Shown piece after piece: positions 52,769 through 62,600 of a DNA stretch of 64,000 bases (its first letter is position 1; each line of letters begins with the position of its first letter). The DNA comes from Calothrix sp. NIES-4105 (GTDB lineage: Bacteria > Cyanobacteriota > Cyanobacteriia > Cyanobacteriales > Nostocaceae). The notes under the pieces are model-generated. The model had not been told where the DNA came from, did not search any database, and saw only the letters and a program-made list of their open reading frames with translations. The stretch is from NCBI RefSeq assembly GCF_002368415.1, contig NZ_AP018290.1, forward strand, positions 7,493,717-7,557,716, given 5' to 3'. The position numbers and the translations under genes are program-made.

Positions 52769-53185
52769 TTAAACCCTATCCATTACCTCAATTAACTGCT
52801 GATTATTCTCATCAGGTTTCAATCCCAACTCTTCAAGTGGTATCAAACCTAAAATTGCGCTTTCTCCTTCGGGCAACTCAATACAACGAGAGTATGCGTT
52901 TCGTCCTTGCACTGTTAAAACTAAATCCTTAAAAAGGCGTAATGTTCTAACTCCAGTTGCAGTTTTAACTCCTACTTCTTCTTCAAACGTTAAACGCAAC
53001 TCAGCAATAACATCTACAGGTAAACACAAACGGTTAGTACGTGTATTAACTATAACATTTTCTATAGTCACAGAACGAATTTGATCAGATGGCATCAAGC
53101 CTTGAGAAGCCAAGATTTCATCCTCTAAATTTTTGACAGTGACTGTAGTAGTAAAACTCTCTATATTTTCGTTAGATATTGTCAT
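52769..53185 (-). CDS. Retropepsin-like paralogue 3, catalytic Asp lost
   Basis: A 138-residue protein, third of three tandem paralogues. The position of the DTGA motif reads VIVNTRTNRLCLPVDVI, with Asn47 replacing the catalytic Asp and Arg for Gly. The flanks match the active-type gene: VTIENVIVN, KTATGVRTLRLFKDL and SAILGLIPLEELGLKP. It should fold as a single-domain aspartic protease without activity. The upstream paralogue ends 6 bases before its start. Confidence 0.75.
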   Translation of the reverse strand: MTISNENIESFTTTVTVKNLEDEILASQGLMPSDQIRSVTIENVIVNTRTNRLCLPVDVIAELRLTFEEEVGVKTATGVRTLRLFKDLVLTVQGRNAYSRCIELPEGESAILGLIPLEELGLKPDENNQQLIEVMDRV

Positions 53186-53190
53186 GATTA

Positions 53191-53640
53191 CTAATAAGCT
53201 AAATGATAAGTATCCTTTCCTGTATCAGGAAGCACAATTAACTGCTGATTATCAATATCAAGTTTCAACCCTAACTCTTCAAGTTGTATCATACCTAAAA
53301 TTGCGCTTTCACCTTCAGACAACTCAATACAGCGAGATAGTGCTTCTCGTCCTTGCACTCTTAAACTTACATGTTTAAAAAGACGTACTGTTCTAATTCC
53401 TGTCGCAGTTTTAACTTCTATTTCTTCTACAAAAGGTAAACCTAATTTAGCAATAACATCAGCTGGTAGACAAAAAAGATTAGTGCGTGTACGAACTACA
53501 GCATCGTTTATGGTGATAGAACGAATTTGACTAGATGGCATAAAACCGTGTGTTGCCAAGACTTCATCCTCAAAATTTGAGACAGTTATTGTTGTAGTAA
53601 TAGTTCCAACATTTTGGGTAGATATTGTAGATATAGTCAT
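53191..53640 (-). CDS. Retropepsin-like paralogue 2, catalytic Asp lost
   Basis: A 149-residue paralogue. The motif reads AVVRTRTNLFCLPADVI, with Arg50 in place of Asp and Arg for Gly. The surrounding framework (VTISNFEDEVLA, KTATGIRTVRLFKHVSL, SAILGMIQLEELGLKLD) is well kept, suggesting selection for the fold. The gene sits between paralogues 1 and 3 with short gaps. Confidence 0.75.
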   Translation of the reverse strand: MTISTISTQNVGTITTTITVSNFEDEVLATHGFMPSSQIRSITINDAVVRTRTNLFCLPADVIAKLGLPFVEEIEVKTATGIRTVRLFKHVSLRVQGREALSRCIELSEGESAILGMIQLEELGLKLDIDNQQLIVLPDTGKDTYHLAY

Positions 53641-53685
53641 TTGAATTTCCGTACTAAGTTAATAAATATACAATTTATCTAATAA

Positions 53686-54105
53686 TCATAACATTGAATT
53701 AGTCGTATCCTTTCCCGTCTCAGGAAGCAAAATTAATTTATGATTTATTATATCAGGCTGTAATTTTAATTTTTCAAGTGGAATTACACCTATAAGTGGG
53801 TCTTCTCCTCCAGGTAATTCCATACATTTAGATTCATATTGTCTCCCTCCTACGGGAAGTTTTACACTTTTAAAAAGACGACTATTTCTTACCCCTGCTG
53901 CTGTTTTAATTTGGATTTGCTTTTCCAACGGCAAACCTAATTCAACAATAATATCTGCTGGTAAACATAGATTTGTGGCACCTGTATCAACTAAAACATT
54001 TTCCAGAGTAATAGAACGGATTTGCGCTTCAGGTATAAAACCTCTTTCTGCCAACGTCACATCAATTGCATTTGTAACAATAATTGTAGTAGTAACGATT
54101 CCCAT
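53686..54105 (-). CDS. Retropepsin-like aspartic protease paralogue 1
   Basis: A 139-residue clan AA aspartic protease-like protein with the catalytic VLVDTGATNLCLPADI (Asp40-Thr-Gly-Ala), the flap-side KTAAGVRNSRLFKSV and DPLIGVIPLEKLKLQ. Such single-domain proteins dimerise to make an active site. It is the first gene of a three-gene set of the same family, and the only one with a full motif. The target is unknown. Confidence 0.75.
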   Translation of the reverse strand: MGIVTTTIIVTNAIDVTLAERGFIPEAQIRSITLENVLVDTGATNLCLPADIIVELGLPLEKQIQIKTAAGVRNSRLFKSVKLPVGGRQYESKCMELPGGEDPLIGVIPLEKLKLQPDIINHKLILLPETGKDTTNSML

Positions 54106-54178
54106 TTCTTAACTTTTGTTGTAAGGCTAACTCCTAATTGGTAGATTATATAGTATAAGGATAACAACTGCCTAACAT

Positions 54179-54544
54179 ATGCTTACTAATATTACCCTCA
54201 GCAACATTAACCTTTTTGTAAAAGACATTAACAGTGCTAAACTTTTCTACACTAAGGCTCTGTGTTTAGTTGAGAATACTAAACTATCTGCGGTGCCTTC
54301 TTTCATTTTACTAAACGCAGATGCATGTAAAATTACATTACAAGATAGTTCTGCTCCAGGCGCCGCAACTGGTAAAGCTGATAGTGTAGAACTTGGATTT
54401 GAAGTAGAAGATGTTGAAGCAGCACGTAAACGTCTTTTAGAATGGGGTGTTGAAGTTACCGAAATACAGCAAATGGGTTGGGGTGGTGAATTTTATGCTA
54501 CCGACCCAGATGGTCATCGCCCAACAATATTTCGGCGCTTATAA
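54179..54544 (+). CDS. VOC family protein
   Basis: A 121-residue glyoxalase/bleomycin-resistance/dioxygenase-fold protein: LSNINLFVKDINSAKLFYTK at the N-terminus, KITLQDSSAPGA, VELGFEVEDVEAARKRLLEW, and the C-terminal EFYATDPDGHRPTIF. Divergent from GloA; the metal ligands are only partly visible, so the reaction cannot be named. It is divergently placed from the protease-like genes. Confidence 0.8.
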   Translation: MLTNITLSNINLFVKDINSAKLFYTKALCLVENTKLSAVPSFILLNADACKITLQDSSAPGAATGKADSVELGFEVEDVEAARKRLLEWGVEVTEIQQMGWGGEFYATDPDGHRPTIFRRL

Positions 54545-54738
54545 TCGCAAGAGTAACAATTATTTTATACTCAAATATTAAGTATCTTTAAAAACTTGCA
54601 AAGCGCAATCTTCAGTAACAAAAATTTATATCCTAAATGGTGAAACGCAGTAATATATGTAGTATACAAGGCGCCCAAGTTGCACAAAGTAGTTAGCTCA
54701 ATTAGGTAAGCGTTTGTACTTAGTGTGGGTAAGAGCTT

Positions 54739-55127
54739 ATGATTGACCATACAGGCATCAGCGTTAGCAATTTTGATAGAAGCAAAGAATTTTACATTGC
54801 TGCTTTGCTTCCTCTTGGATACAAGTTGATTAAAGAGTTTGATGCTTCTATAACTGTTTCTACTTCTTTTGCAGGGTTTGGAGTTGATGGTTTTAGCCAG
54901 ATTTTTGGATAGGAGAGGGAACTGTTAATACACCTAGAATTCATATTGCTTTCCGTGCTAACACTCGTGAGCAGGTTCATTTATTTTATGAGGCAGCTTT
55001 AAAAGCAGGTGGTCGGGATAATGGCACTCCTGGTTTACGACCTGATTATCACCCTGATTATTACGGCGCCTTTGTTTTAGACCCAGATGGGCATAACATT
55101 GAGGCAGTGTGTCACATACCTGAGTGA
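54739..55127 (+). pseudogene. VOC family gene with a one-base frameshift
   Basis: From the ATG at 54739 it reads MIDHTGISVSNFDRSKEFYI, ...FAGFGVDGFSQIF then a TAG. Adding one T to the run ATTTTTGG gives WIGEGTVNTPRIHIAFRAN, FYEAALKAGGRDNGTP and YYGAFVLDPDGHNIEAVC, a typical VOC (bleomycin-resistance-like) C-terminus ending at 55127. The defect is a single T deletion in a homopolymer, so recent decay or a sequencing error are both possible. Confidence 0.8.
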
Positions 55128-55193
55128 GTGATATTTATATTTAATATTTAAATTTTTGTGATGACATAACGAGAATGTCAGGAAGGTTTAATT

Positions 55194-55892
55194 ATGGCGA
55201 TTGAAAATAGATTAACGACAGGTCATGTACTTTTATCAATAATTTACGTTCTAATGCTACCAGCATTATTTCTACTTATTTCAGGTGATTTGTTTTGGCT
55301 TGAAGGGTGGATTTTTATTGCTTGGCTGATGACAATTTTTATATCAACTATAATTTATTTGTATCAGAAAGACCCGGCATTGCTTGTAGAAAGATTTAGA
55401 CGACCAGGAACAGGTAATGAAAAAGTATGGGACGTATATTTGTATTATTTACTTGTAATACTTTTTGCGATTTGGATTATCATTATGCCTTTAGATGCAA
55501 AAAGATATGAATGGACAACAAATTTCCCATTTTTTGTAAAATTTTTTGGATTCATTGCATTATTGAAGTCTTTCTTTTTCATCTATCGTTCCTTCACAGA
55601 TAATACTTTTTTATCACCGTTAGTAAGAATTCAAACGGAACGAAATCAACAAGTGGTTTCAACAGGAGTTTATGGTTTTGTCAGACATCCAATGTATTTA
55701 GGGGCAATACTATTATTTATAGGAACACCGATGTTACTTGGTTCTAAATATGGTGTGTTTATAAGTATAATAATGTCTTTTACCCTTGTGGTAAGGATAT
55801 TTGGAGAAGAAAAAATGTTGGTTGAAGAATTAGCTGGATATGAAGATTACAAAAACCAAGTAAAATACAGACTAATTCCTTTTATTTGGTAA
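55194..55892 (+). CDS. ICMT/PEMT-type isoprenylcysteine methyltransferase-like protein
   Basis: A 232-residue integral membrane protein with five or so spans (ALFLLISGDLFWLEGWIFIA, FISTIIYLYQ, YLLVILFAIWIIIMPL, FVKFFGFIALLKSFFF, ILLFIGTPMLLG). The conserved SAM-binding end shows STGVYGFVRHPMYLGAILLF near 155 and GEEKMLVEELAGYEDYKNQV near 205, typical of the NnrU/ICMT group. The methyl acceptor is unknown. Confidence 0.82.
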   Translation: MAIENRLTTGHVLLSIIYVLMLPALFLLISGDLFWLEGWIFIAWLMTIFISTIIYLYQKDPALLVERFRRPGTGNEKVWDVYLYYLLVILFAIWIIIMPLDAKRYEWTTNFPFFVKFFGFIALLKSFFFIYRSFTDNTFLSPLVRIQTERNQQVVSTGVYGFVRHPMYLGAILLFIGTPMLLGSKYGVFISIIMSFTLVVRIFGEEKMLVEELAGYEDYKNQVKYRLIPFIW

Positions 55893-56212
55893 GTTACGAG
55901 CGATGAACGTTCTCAATGGTGGCGCCTGAAATGTTTGTGATGAAATCATTACTGCTTGTATTAGGGTTGACTCTGTAGTGCTGAAAAGTCAATTTTTACT
56001 TTAAATCAATCAATGATTATAATAAAATTAGGTTTGCTTACAGAAGAAGGCTTGGAAGGGGTAAGTCGCTGTTTAATGTTGGCTTTGGAATTATAGTAAT
56101 TTTGATATTCATTTATAAATCATCCGTTACATCCGTTGCATCCGTTGCCAAGGTTTTTATTAGTTGTTAGCACAGGCGCGCTCCTGCCTGTGCCACAAGA
56201 ATTGTCTATAAA
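55893..56212. other. Intergenic region between the methyltransferase and argC
   Basis: No gene seen. It has the 9-bp-unit repeat at 56121-56148 and a terminator-like hairpin at 56170-56193 (GCACAGGC...GCCTGTGC) serving argC on the minus strand. Confidence 0.5.
56170..56193 (-). terminator. Hairpin downstream of argC
   Basis: GCACAGGC (56170-56177) and GCCTGTGC (56186-56193) form an 8-bp stem 20 bases beyond the argC stop on the minus strand, without a strong T-run. Confidence 0.4.
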
Positions 56213-57271
56213 TTAAGGGTAGAAGCCTAGTTTGGGTAATCCTAGAGTTTCATCCCAACCCATCATCAGGTTCATACATTGGACTGCTTGTCCAGCTTGT
56301 CCTTTAATTAAGTTATCGATGACGGACATGACGATGACTCTTCCGGTGCGTGTGTCAACTTCTATACCTATATAGCAAAGGTTGCTACCACACGCCCATT
56401 TTGTTTGAGGGTATGTGTCAGCGTCACAAATTTTGACCCACGGGGAATTACGATAAAACGCGCGGAAAATAGTGATTAAATCGTCACGTACTAAACCTGG
56501 GTCGCGAAGAGTTGCGTAAACAGTGGCAAGGATACCGCGCACCATTGGCACGAGGTGAGGTGTAAATTGGACTGTTACTTCGTGTCCTGCGAGTTGACTA
56601 CAAATTTGCTCTATTTCTGGGATGTGACGGTGTTTTGCTACGCCGTATGCTGCTATTGAGTTATCTGCTTCAGCTAGTAACATATTAACCTTGGCATCGC
56701 GCCCACCACCAGATGTGCCAGACTTTGCGTCTATAATGGCGGTTTCTGGAACTATTAACCCTTGTTTGAGTAATGGTGAAAGGGCCAGTAAGCTCGCTGT
56801 TGGATAGCAGCCAGGACATCCGATTAGCTGCGCTTCCGCTATACGGTCACGGTATAATTCTGGCAAACCATATACAGATGTTGCCGCTGTTTCATTGTCG
56901 CTTCGTTCTTTTCCGTACCAAGCTGAGTATGTTGATAAATCACTAAATCTATAGTCAGCGCTCAAATCTAGAACTTTACATCCTTTTGCCAAGAGTTTAG
57001 GTGCAAGGAAGCAAGCTAAACCATTGGGAACTGAAAGAAATACTACTTCACAACGTTCTGCAATGACTTCGGGGTCTACCTTCTCAACTGTCAAGTTAAT
57101 TGCGTGTGCTAAATGCGGGTAAATGTCCGCAAATTTTTTACCAGCAGTGCTATCACCCCCCATATACACTACTTCTACATCCGGGTGGTCTATTAACAGT
57201 CGCACTAGCTGAACTCCACCATAACCGGACGCGCCAACTATCCCAACTCTTACGCGCCTAGAATTACCCAT
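56213..57271 (-). CDS. argC: N-acetyl-gamma-glutamyl-phosphate reductase ArgC
   Basis: A 352-residue enzyme of arginine synthesis. It has the NADP-binding [19 protein letters not shown] and the catalytic Cys in [12 protein letters not shown] near 155; the C-terminal dimerisation region includes [19 protein letters not shown] and LMMGWDE. I chose the ATG at 57271 (MGNSRRVR) because the longer frame adds 22 residues with no homology. It lies divergent from ribBA. Confidence 0.95.
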   Translation of the reverse strand: MGNSRRVRVGIVGASGYGGVQLVRLLIDHPDVEVVYMGGDSTAGKKFADIYPHLAHAINLTVEKVDPEVIAERCEVVFLSVPNGLACFLAPKLLAKGCKVLDLSADYRFSDLSTYSAWYGKERSDNETAATSVYGLPELYRDRIAEAQLIGCPGCYPTASLLALSPLLKQGLIVPETAIIDAKSGTSGGGRDAKVNMLLAEADNSIAAYGVAKHRHIPEIEQICSQLAGHEVTVQFTPHLVPMVRGILATVYATLRDPGLVRDDLITIFRAFYRNSPWVKICDADTYPQTKWACGSNLCYIGIEVDTRTGRVIVMSVIDNLIKGQAGQAVQCMNLMMGWDETLGLPKLGFYP

Positions 57272-57458
57272 AATATCTAAATTCCTTATCTGTTTTTTTA
57301 ACTCGCTGATAACAGCAGTAAAGGTTGCTTTGCTCACTCCTTAGTATTAAAACGCAAATCAGCTTTCTGGAGAACACTCGAATTGGGAATTATTTACTCG
57401 TGATTAACATCATAAGCTACAATAATATTTACGATTGGTCGCCGGATAATTAACATTT

Positions 57459-59150
57459 GTGTCGCAGCCTCAACAAGTACTAGCCCAAGAATTTAGATTT
57501 GACCCGATTAATGCCGCCCTGGCTGACTTAAAAGCTGGTCGCTCCGTTGTGGTGGTAGATGACGAGAACCGCGAAAATGAGGGTGATTTAATTTGCGCTG
57601 CTCAGTTTGCTACACCTGACACCATTAATTTTATGGCTGTCGAAGCGCGCGGTTTGATTTGTTTGGCAATGATGGGTGAGCGTCTTGATGAACTCGATTT
57701 GCCTTTGATGGTGCGAAATATTACTGACACTAATCAAACTGCATTCACAGTCAGTATTGACGCAGGACCGAATTTAGGTGTAACTACGGGTATTTCTGCC
57801 GAAGACCGTGCTAGAACTATCCAAGTAGCTTTAAACCCTGCGACTAAACCCGAAGATTTACGGCGCCCAGGTCATATTTTCCCACTACGCGCGAAAGAAG
57901 GTGGAGTTCTCAAACGCGCGGGTCATACCGAAGCAGCAGTTGATTTAGCACGGTTAGCTGGCTTATATCCTGCTGGTGTAATTTGTGAAATTCAGAACCC
58001 TAACGGTTCGATGGCACGATTACCTCAGTTATTTGATTACGCCAAGCAGCATAACCTTAAAATTATTAGCATTGCCGATTTAATTAGTTACCGCTTACAG
58101 CACGACCGTTTAATCGTTCGTGAAACAATTACCAAACTACCTTCAAGCTTTGGTCAGTTTGACATTTACGGCTACCGCTACATCCTTAATAATACTGAAC
58201 ACGTTGCTATCGTTAAAGGCGACCCTGCTACTTTTGTTGATGAACCAGTAATGGTACGAATGCACTCGGAATGTCTAACAGGTGATGCACTCGGTTCACT
58301 GCGGTGTGACTGTAGAATGCAGCTTCAAGCCGCACTCAAAATGATTGAAAATGCTGGGAAAGGTGTTGTTGTATACCTGCGCCAAGAAGGTCGAGGTATT
58401 GGGTTAATTAATAAACTCAAAGCTTACTCGTTGCAAGATATGGGTTTAGATACCGTCGAAGCAAACAAGCGTTTGGGTTTCCCTGCTGACCTGCGTGACT
58501 ACGGTATGGGCGCCCAAATACTGATGGATTTAGGTTTACACCAGATACGTTTAATTACCAATAATCCCCGTAAAATTGCTGGCTTGAAAGGTTACGATTT
58601 AGAAATTGTAGACCGAGTGCCGCTATTAATTGAAGCAAACGACTATAACTCATATTACTTAAGCACTAAAGCCCAAAAACTAGGGCATATGCTACTGCAA
58701 ACTTACCTGTTAACAGTAGCAATACATTGGAAAGACGACCCGCAATGTGTTACCGACAGGTATGAACGATTAGAAAAACTGCGGTATTTAGCAAAAACCT
58801 ACGACTTATTATTGCAAGAAGACGCGCGTCCATTAGCAATAGCACTCTTTGATAAACCATCGTTAGCAGTACACCTCGGTTTTGACCAACCTGGTATGGC
58901 AGCATCCGACTGGTACTCTCAAACAGGTCATCCTTATATACAAGCTGTCAGTCAAATATTAGATAATTTAGTCCAGTTACCTTACATCGAAAAGCTAGAA
59001 TTTCTAGTTTCCCCAGGTGTTGACCCACTCAGTAACCTGCAAGTACAGCTAGACCGTGAAGTTTTCGATGTTGGAACCACGGCGCCTTCATCTGTATGTC
59101 ACGACAACCTACAAACACAAAAAATTTATAGCTTTACAAAAGCCTCGTAG
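57459..59150 (+). CDS. ribBA: Bifunctional DHBP synthase / GTP cyclohydrolase II
   Basis: A 563-residue fused enzyme of riboflavin synthesis. The RibB domain (1-205) has [20 protein letters not shown] and [20 protein letters not shown]. The RibA domain (about 210-400) has the zinc ligands in [20 protein letters not shown] and [20 protein letters not shown] 150-residue C-terminal extension (from about 410) is typical of cyanobacterial RibBA. Translation starts at GTG (57459). FMN riboswitches are not usual in cyanobacteria and I saw none. Confidence 0.95.
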   Translation: MSQPQQVLAQEFRFDPINAALADLKAGRSVVVVDDENRENEGDLICAAQFATPDTINFMAVEARGLICLAMMGERLDELDLPLMVRNITDTNQTAFTVSIDAGPNLGVTTGISAEDRARTIQVALNPATKPEDLRRPGHIFPLRAKEGGVLKRAGHTEAAVDLARLAGLYPAGVICEIQNPNGSMARLPQLFDYAKQHNLKIISIADLISYRLQHDRLIVRETITKLPSSFGQFDIYGYRYILNNTEHVAIVKGDPATFVDEPVMVRMHSECLTGDALGSLRCDCRMQLQAALKMIENAGKGVVVYLRQEGRGIGLINKLKAYSLQDMGLDTVEANKRLGFPADLRDYGMGAQILMDLGLHQIRLITNNPRKIAGLKGYDLEIVDRVPLLIEANDYNSYYLSTKAQKLGHMLLQTYLLTVAIHWKDDPQCVTDRYERLEKLRYLAKTYDLLLQEDARPLAIALFDKPSLAVHLGFDQPGMAASDWYSQTGHPYIQAVSQILDNLVQLPYIEKLEFLVSPGVDPLSNLQVQLDREVFDVGTTAPSSVCHDNLQTQKIYSFTKAS

Positions 59151-59182
59151 GTTGGGTTATTCAGTCGCGGGTGGACAGATTG

Positions 59183-59253
59183 CCGACTTCTTTAAGAAGT
59201 CGGGAATCTGCATTCCTAGAGGATAAGTTTGATATGGATATATCCTCTAGGAA
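59183..59253 (+). terminator. Two palindromes after ribBA
   Basis: CCGACTTCTTTAAGAAGTCGG (59183-59203) is a perfect 21-bp palindrome, and TTCCTAGAGGATA / TATCCTCTAGGAA (59213-59225 and 59241-59253) is a 13-bp-arm hairpin followed by AAATC. They lie 33-100 bases past ribBA and probably end or stabilise its mRNA. Confidence 0.5.
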
Positions 59254-59380
59254 AATCTAGGACTTATTCGCACTCAATATTGCATAAGTTAACGTTACCG
59301 CTGCCTATTAAAGATTGGGAGTGTCAAATAATCAAACCAAATGAACCGCGAGCATTTGAACTATAGATCAGTGATAGATT

Positions 59381-60676
59381 ATGAGCTATTGCCTTAATCC
59401 TTATTGTCAGAACCCCTTAAACGCTGATGGAACAGATTTCTGTACAACTTGTGGCACTAAACTGTTACTCGAAAACCGATATCGTGCCACTAAGTTTCTT
59501 GGTGCCGGAGGTATGGGAAGAAATTTTTTAGCTGTTGATGAACGCACGCCTACTTTGAAACGCTGTGTAATTAAACAGTTTTTCCCGGCGCCCCAAATTC
59601 TAAGCTATCCGACTGCGTATCAAAAATCAGTAGAATTGTTTAATACTGAAGCGGCAATGTTAGACGCTCTTGGAGATAAGTCTACACAAATTCCCCGTTT
59701 GCTAGCACATATTGAACAGGATACGCGCTTGTATTTTGTGCAGGAATTTATTGATGGACAGAATTTATTGCAGCAATTGCAGCAGAATGCATGTTACACT
59801 GAACCTCAAATTTTTGAGCTATTAGCCAATTTACTTCCTGTGCTGCAATTCATTCATAAACAGGGTGTAGTTCATAGGGACATAAAGCCAGAAAATATCA
59901 TGTATCGCCAAAATAATCAATTGGTGTTAATTGACTTTGGTATTTCTAAAGAACTAAGCAGTACAGTCATGACTATGGGTACAACTGTAGGAACTATAGG
60001 ATATGCACCCCCAGAACAAATGACCTATGGCGAATGTTATCCAGCAAGTGACATTTATGCTTTGGGCGCCACATGTATTTATTTGCTAACTGGCACTTCT
60101 CCCAGTCTTCTTTATAACTCTCAGGAAAAACGCTGGATATGGCACGATGCACTTGTAGCAAAAGGAGTAGCTATTAGTACTCAACTTAAAGAAATTTTGG
60201 ATAAGATGCTGCAAGAAGATATACGGCAACGCTATAAATCAGTGGAAGATATTTTACAAGACTTGCAACATCATGTACCTGTAGTGTCTATAGTGTCTTA
60301 TCCATCGTTAACACCGTTACCGTCTCAAAATAACTCTCAAAATAATAAATTAAAAATTCCTTTATTAATAAGTATAGCTTTTTTGATCCTTGGTATAGGA
60401 GGATATTGGTTACGGCAGATACTAACGAGTGTACATTCCCAACCAGCTGTTGCTTCCCTACCATCTGGAAGCTACCTAGATTCTTGCAGTAATATTAAAT
60501 TTTCAGGTACTTCTGTTCTTTCTAACAATGCTTCTCCTCTTCCTAGTGACTTAGAAGCAGAGTGCAGAAATATACGTGGTGAATGGGTACTTTCAAAATT
60601 GTCAGAATACTATAAATGCAAACCAAATACAATTGTGAATGCAGACGGACGATTGATTTGTGAGCGTCTCGTTTAG
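59381..60676 (+). CDS. Zinc-ribbon Ser/Thr protein kinase
   Basis: A 431-residue membrane-bound kinase. A 4-Cys zinc ribbon (CLNPYCQNPLNADGTDFCTT, then CG) opens the protein. The Hanks kinase domain (about 28-285) has GAGGMGRNFLAVDE, the catalytic HRDIKPENIMY near 166 and DFGISKE near 186, then GTIGYAPPEQMTYGE. A membrane span (about 325-345) precedes a short extracytoplasmic tail with several Cys. The glycine loop and catalytic residues are intact. Substrates are unknown; in Nostocales such kinases govern stress or cell-differentiation responses. Confidence 0.88.
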   Translation: MSYCLNPYCQNPLNADGTDFCTTCGTKLLLENRYRATKFLGAGGMGRNFLAVDERTPTLKRCVIKQFFPAPQILSYPTAYQKSVELFNTEAAMLDALGDKSTQIPRLLAHIEQDTRLYFVQEFIDGQNLLQQLQQNACYTEPQIFELLANLLPVLQFIHKQGVVHRDIKPENIMYRQNNQLVLIDFGISKELSSTVMTMGTTVGTIGYAPPEQMTYGECYPASDIYALGATCIYLLTGTSPSLLYNSQEKRWIWHDALVAKGVAISTQLKEILDKMLQEDIRQRYKSVEDILQDLQHHVPVVSIVSYPSLTPLPSQNNSQNNKLKIPLLISIAFLILGIGGYWLRQILTSVHSQPAVASLPSGSYLDSCSNIKFSGTSVLSNNASPLPSDLEAECRNIRGEWVLSKLSEYYKCKPNTIVNADGRLICERLV

Positions 60677-60695
60677 AAAGTTGGCGCCTGTAAAT

Positions 60696-61265
60696 ATGAA
60701 ACCTCCCGTTATTTTAGAACATATTCAGTTAGAATCCGAAGCTTTGGGTTTTCAAATGGTTTCTGATCCCTTGACAGGTTCTTTGCTGAAAACATTAGCT
60801 GCTAGTAAACCTGGAGGTACATTTCTTGAACTAGGTACAGGAACTGGTGTGTCAGCAGCTTGGCTTCTCGATGGTATGGATGAGGATTCACAGCTTATTT
60901 CAATTGAAAATGATGCTACAGTGGCGTCTGTTGCTAAGAAGTATTTAGGGCATGACAAACGAGTTAAATTCCAAATAGAGGATGCTGCTTTTTGGCTTAA
61001 CCAAGTTATGAATCAAAAATTTGACCTTATATTTGCTGATGCCTGGGTGGGAAAATATAGCTATCTTGAGCAGGCTTTAGGTTTGTTAAAGCCGGGTGGA
61101 TTATATGTTGTTGATGATATGTTGCCTCAGCCTAATTGGCCTAGTGTAGATCATGTTAGTAAAGTAAATGAGTTGGTTTCAATTTTAGAAAATACTGAGG
61201 ATTTAGTTATGACTAAAATTAATTGGTCTAGTGGGATAGTTATAGCAACAAAAGTTAAGCGCTGA
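60696..61265 (+). CDS. Class I SAM methyltransferase (O-methyltransferase-like)
   Basis: A protein of about 189 residues (start MKPPVI at 60696; the 60660 GTG start overlaps the kinase). Methyltransferase motif I is TFLELGTGTGVSAAWLL near 45-60, motif II LISIENDATVASVAK, then FDLIFADAWVGKY and LLKPGGLYVVDDML. The SAM-binding fold is clear; the acceptor is not. It likely shares a transcript with the kinase. Confidence 0.8.
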   Translation: MKPPVILEHIQLESEALGFQMVSDPLTGSLLKTLAASKPGGTFLELGTGTGVSAAWLLDGMDEDSQLISIENDATVASVAKKYLGHDKRVKFQIEDAAFWLNQVMNQKFDLIFADAWVGKYSYLEQALGLLKPGGLYVVDDMLPQPNWPSVDHVSKVNELVSILENTEDLVMTKINWSSGIVIATKVKR

Positions 61266-61280
61266 AGCGCTACTACGTAC

Positions 61281-62555
61281 CTACCCTACCCAAAGACTTT
61301 GGGCAAAACGTATACTGAAAGTAAATAGTAGTATTGTGAAAAAACTTATACTCATGTAGCCCCAACGGGGATGACGCGCGATTAAAATTCCATATGCGAT
61401 TATTGTAGGGACAAGACCATAAACGAGACGCGAGAGTGAGATAGTTCCACCTGACAAGAACAGCATTGCCATCCCACATATGCCATAAAATAGTGTTACA
61501 GGAGTTAACTCATCGCGATAGTGCCAAAGCAAGAAAATACTTACTACAAATACAGCAGTGTTTATTAACGGGTCACCTGCTAGTAACCATAAACCCAAGA
61601 ATAATATCCCAAAACCATAATCAACTTTAGCTGCACTAAATTTCTTTCGGTTACGCCACAGCAAGTAACTGCATCCAATTATGATTAAAAATATTAAAGG
61701 ATGGGTAATATCTTTAATGCCACCATGCTTGTAGTTCCGTATACCTACGGTGATTTGCATTAGCATTTTCCACCATGACTGCCAGTCAAAACCTAAGTTT
61801 TCGCGCCAAGCTTTTTGAGCATGAATAAATGCAAGTGAATCTCCATATTGTACTGCACAGTAAATACTAAAACATACTAATCCTATGCTCGTTGCAAGCC
61901 CTGCTAAATAAGCTTTTGGTGATTTATTCTGTTTCCATGCTGCAATTAAAAATCCTGGTATTAATGCCATTCCTGTTGGACGTGTGGCTGTTGCTAGGGC
62001 GCCGAATATTGCAGTTTGAGTATATTTATTTTGGTCGAATGCTCGTAATGCTGCTGTACTAAGTAGTAAATATAGTGCTTCTGTATATATAACTGCTGTA
62101 AACATTGATAGTGGAAACAATGCAGCAAGCGCTACTGCCCAACGCGCGACTTTTTCACCTTGATATTGATATAGCCAAAGATACAATACATATAAAAATA
62201 TCAAAAATGCGAGGTTACTGACTAATGTACCTGCCACTTCAAAAGATAAGCCAATACTCCAGAGCGCACGCATTATCAACGGATAAAGAGGAAAAAACAC
62301 AACATTGCCTTTACCGTTGACGTATTCGTATCCTAAAGTCGCAATGTGACGATAATGACCGCCATCCCAATGTGCAAATGCTTCTAAGCCAAATGTTGCA
62401 GCAGTTCCTTTATGCGGCGCCGGCAACATTGGCGCCACCAACAGCATTGCGATTAAAATCAATGTACGACTAGCAAACCACATCGTAGCGGGAAACATTA
62501 ATCCACTCGTGGCTCTAGCAACTTTCGTAGATAAAAATTTAACACTAATCATCAC
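61281..62555 (-). CDS. PIG-V-like mannosyltransferase family protein
   Basis: A 424-residue integral membrane protein with about ten spans. The lumenal motif AHWDGGHYRHIATLGY near 60 and FFPLYPLIMRALW near 88, with TEALYLLLSTAALRAF near 155, fit the GPI mannosyltransferase II (PIG-V)/GT-C superfamily found in bacteria. It probably uses a polyprenyl-phosphate sugar donor, transferring to an unknown glycan or protein. It is convergent with the methyltransferase gene. Confidence 0.82.
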   Translation of the reverse strand: MMISVKFLSTKVARATSGLMFPATMWFASRTLILIAMLLVAPMLPAPHKGTAATFGLEAFAHWDGGHYRHIATLGYEYVNGKGNVVFFPLYPLIMRALWSIGLSFEVAGTLVSNLAFLIFLYVLYLWLYQYQGEKVARWAVALAALFPLSMFTAVIYTEALYLLLSTAALRAFDQNKYTQTAIFGALATATRPTGMALIPGFLIAAWKQNKSPKAYLAGLATSIGLVCFSIYCAVQYGDSLAFIHAQKAWRENLGFDWQSWWKMLMQITVGIRNYKHGGIKDITHPLIFLIIIGCSYLLWRNRKKFSAAKVDYGFGILFLGLWLLAGDPLINTAVFVVSIFLLWHYRDELTPVTLFYGICGMAMLFLSGGTISLSRLVYGLVPTIIAYGILIARHPRWGYMSISFFTILLFTFSIRFAQSLWVG

Positions 62556-62600
62556 ATCAGCTTACAATGATTTGTTGGGTTTTACTCCGTTCCACCCAAC

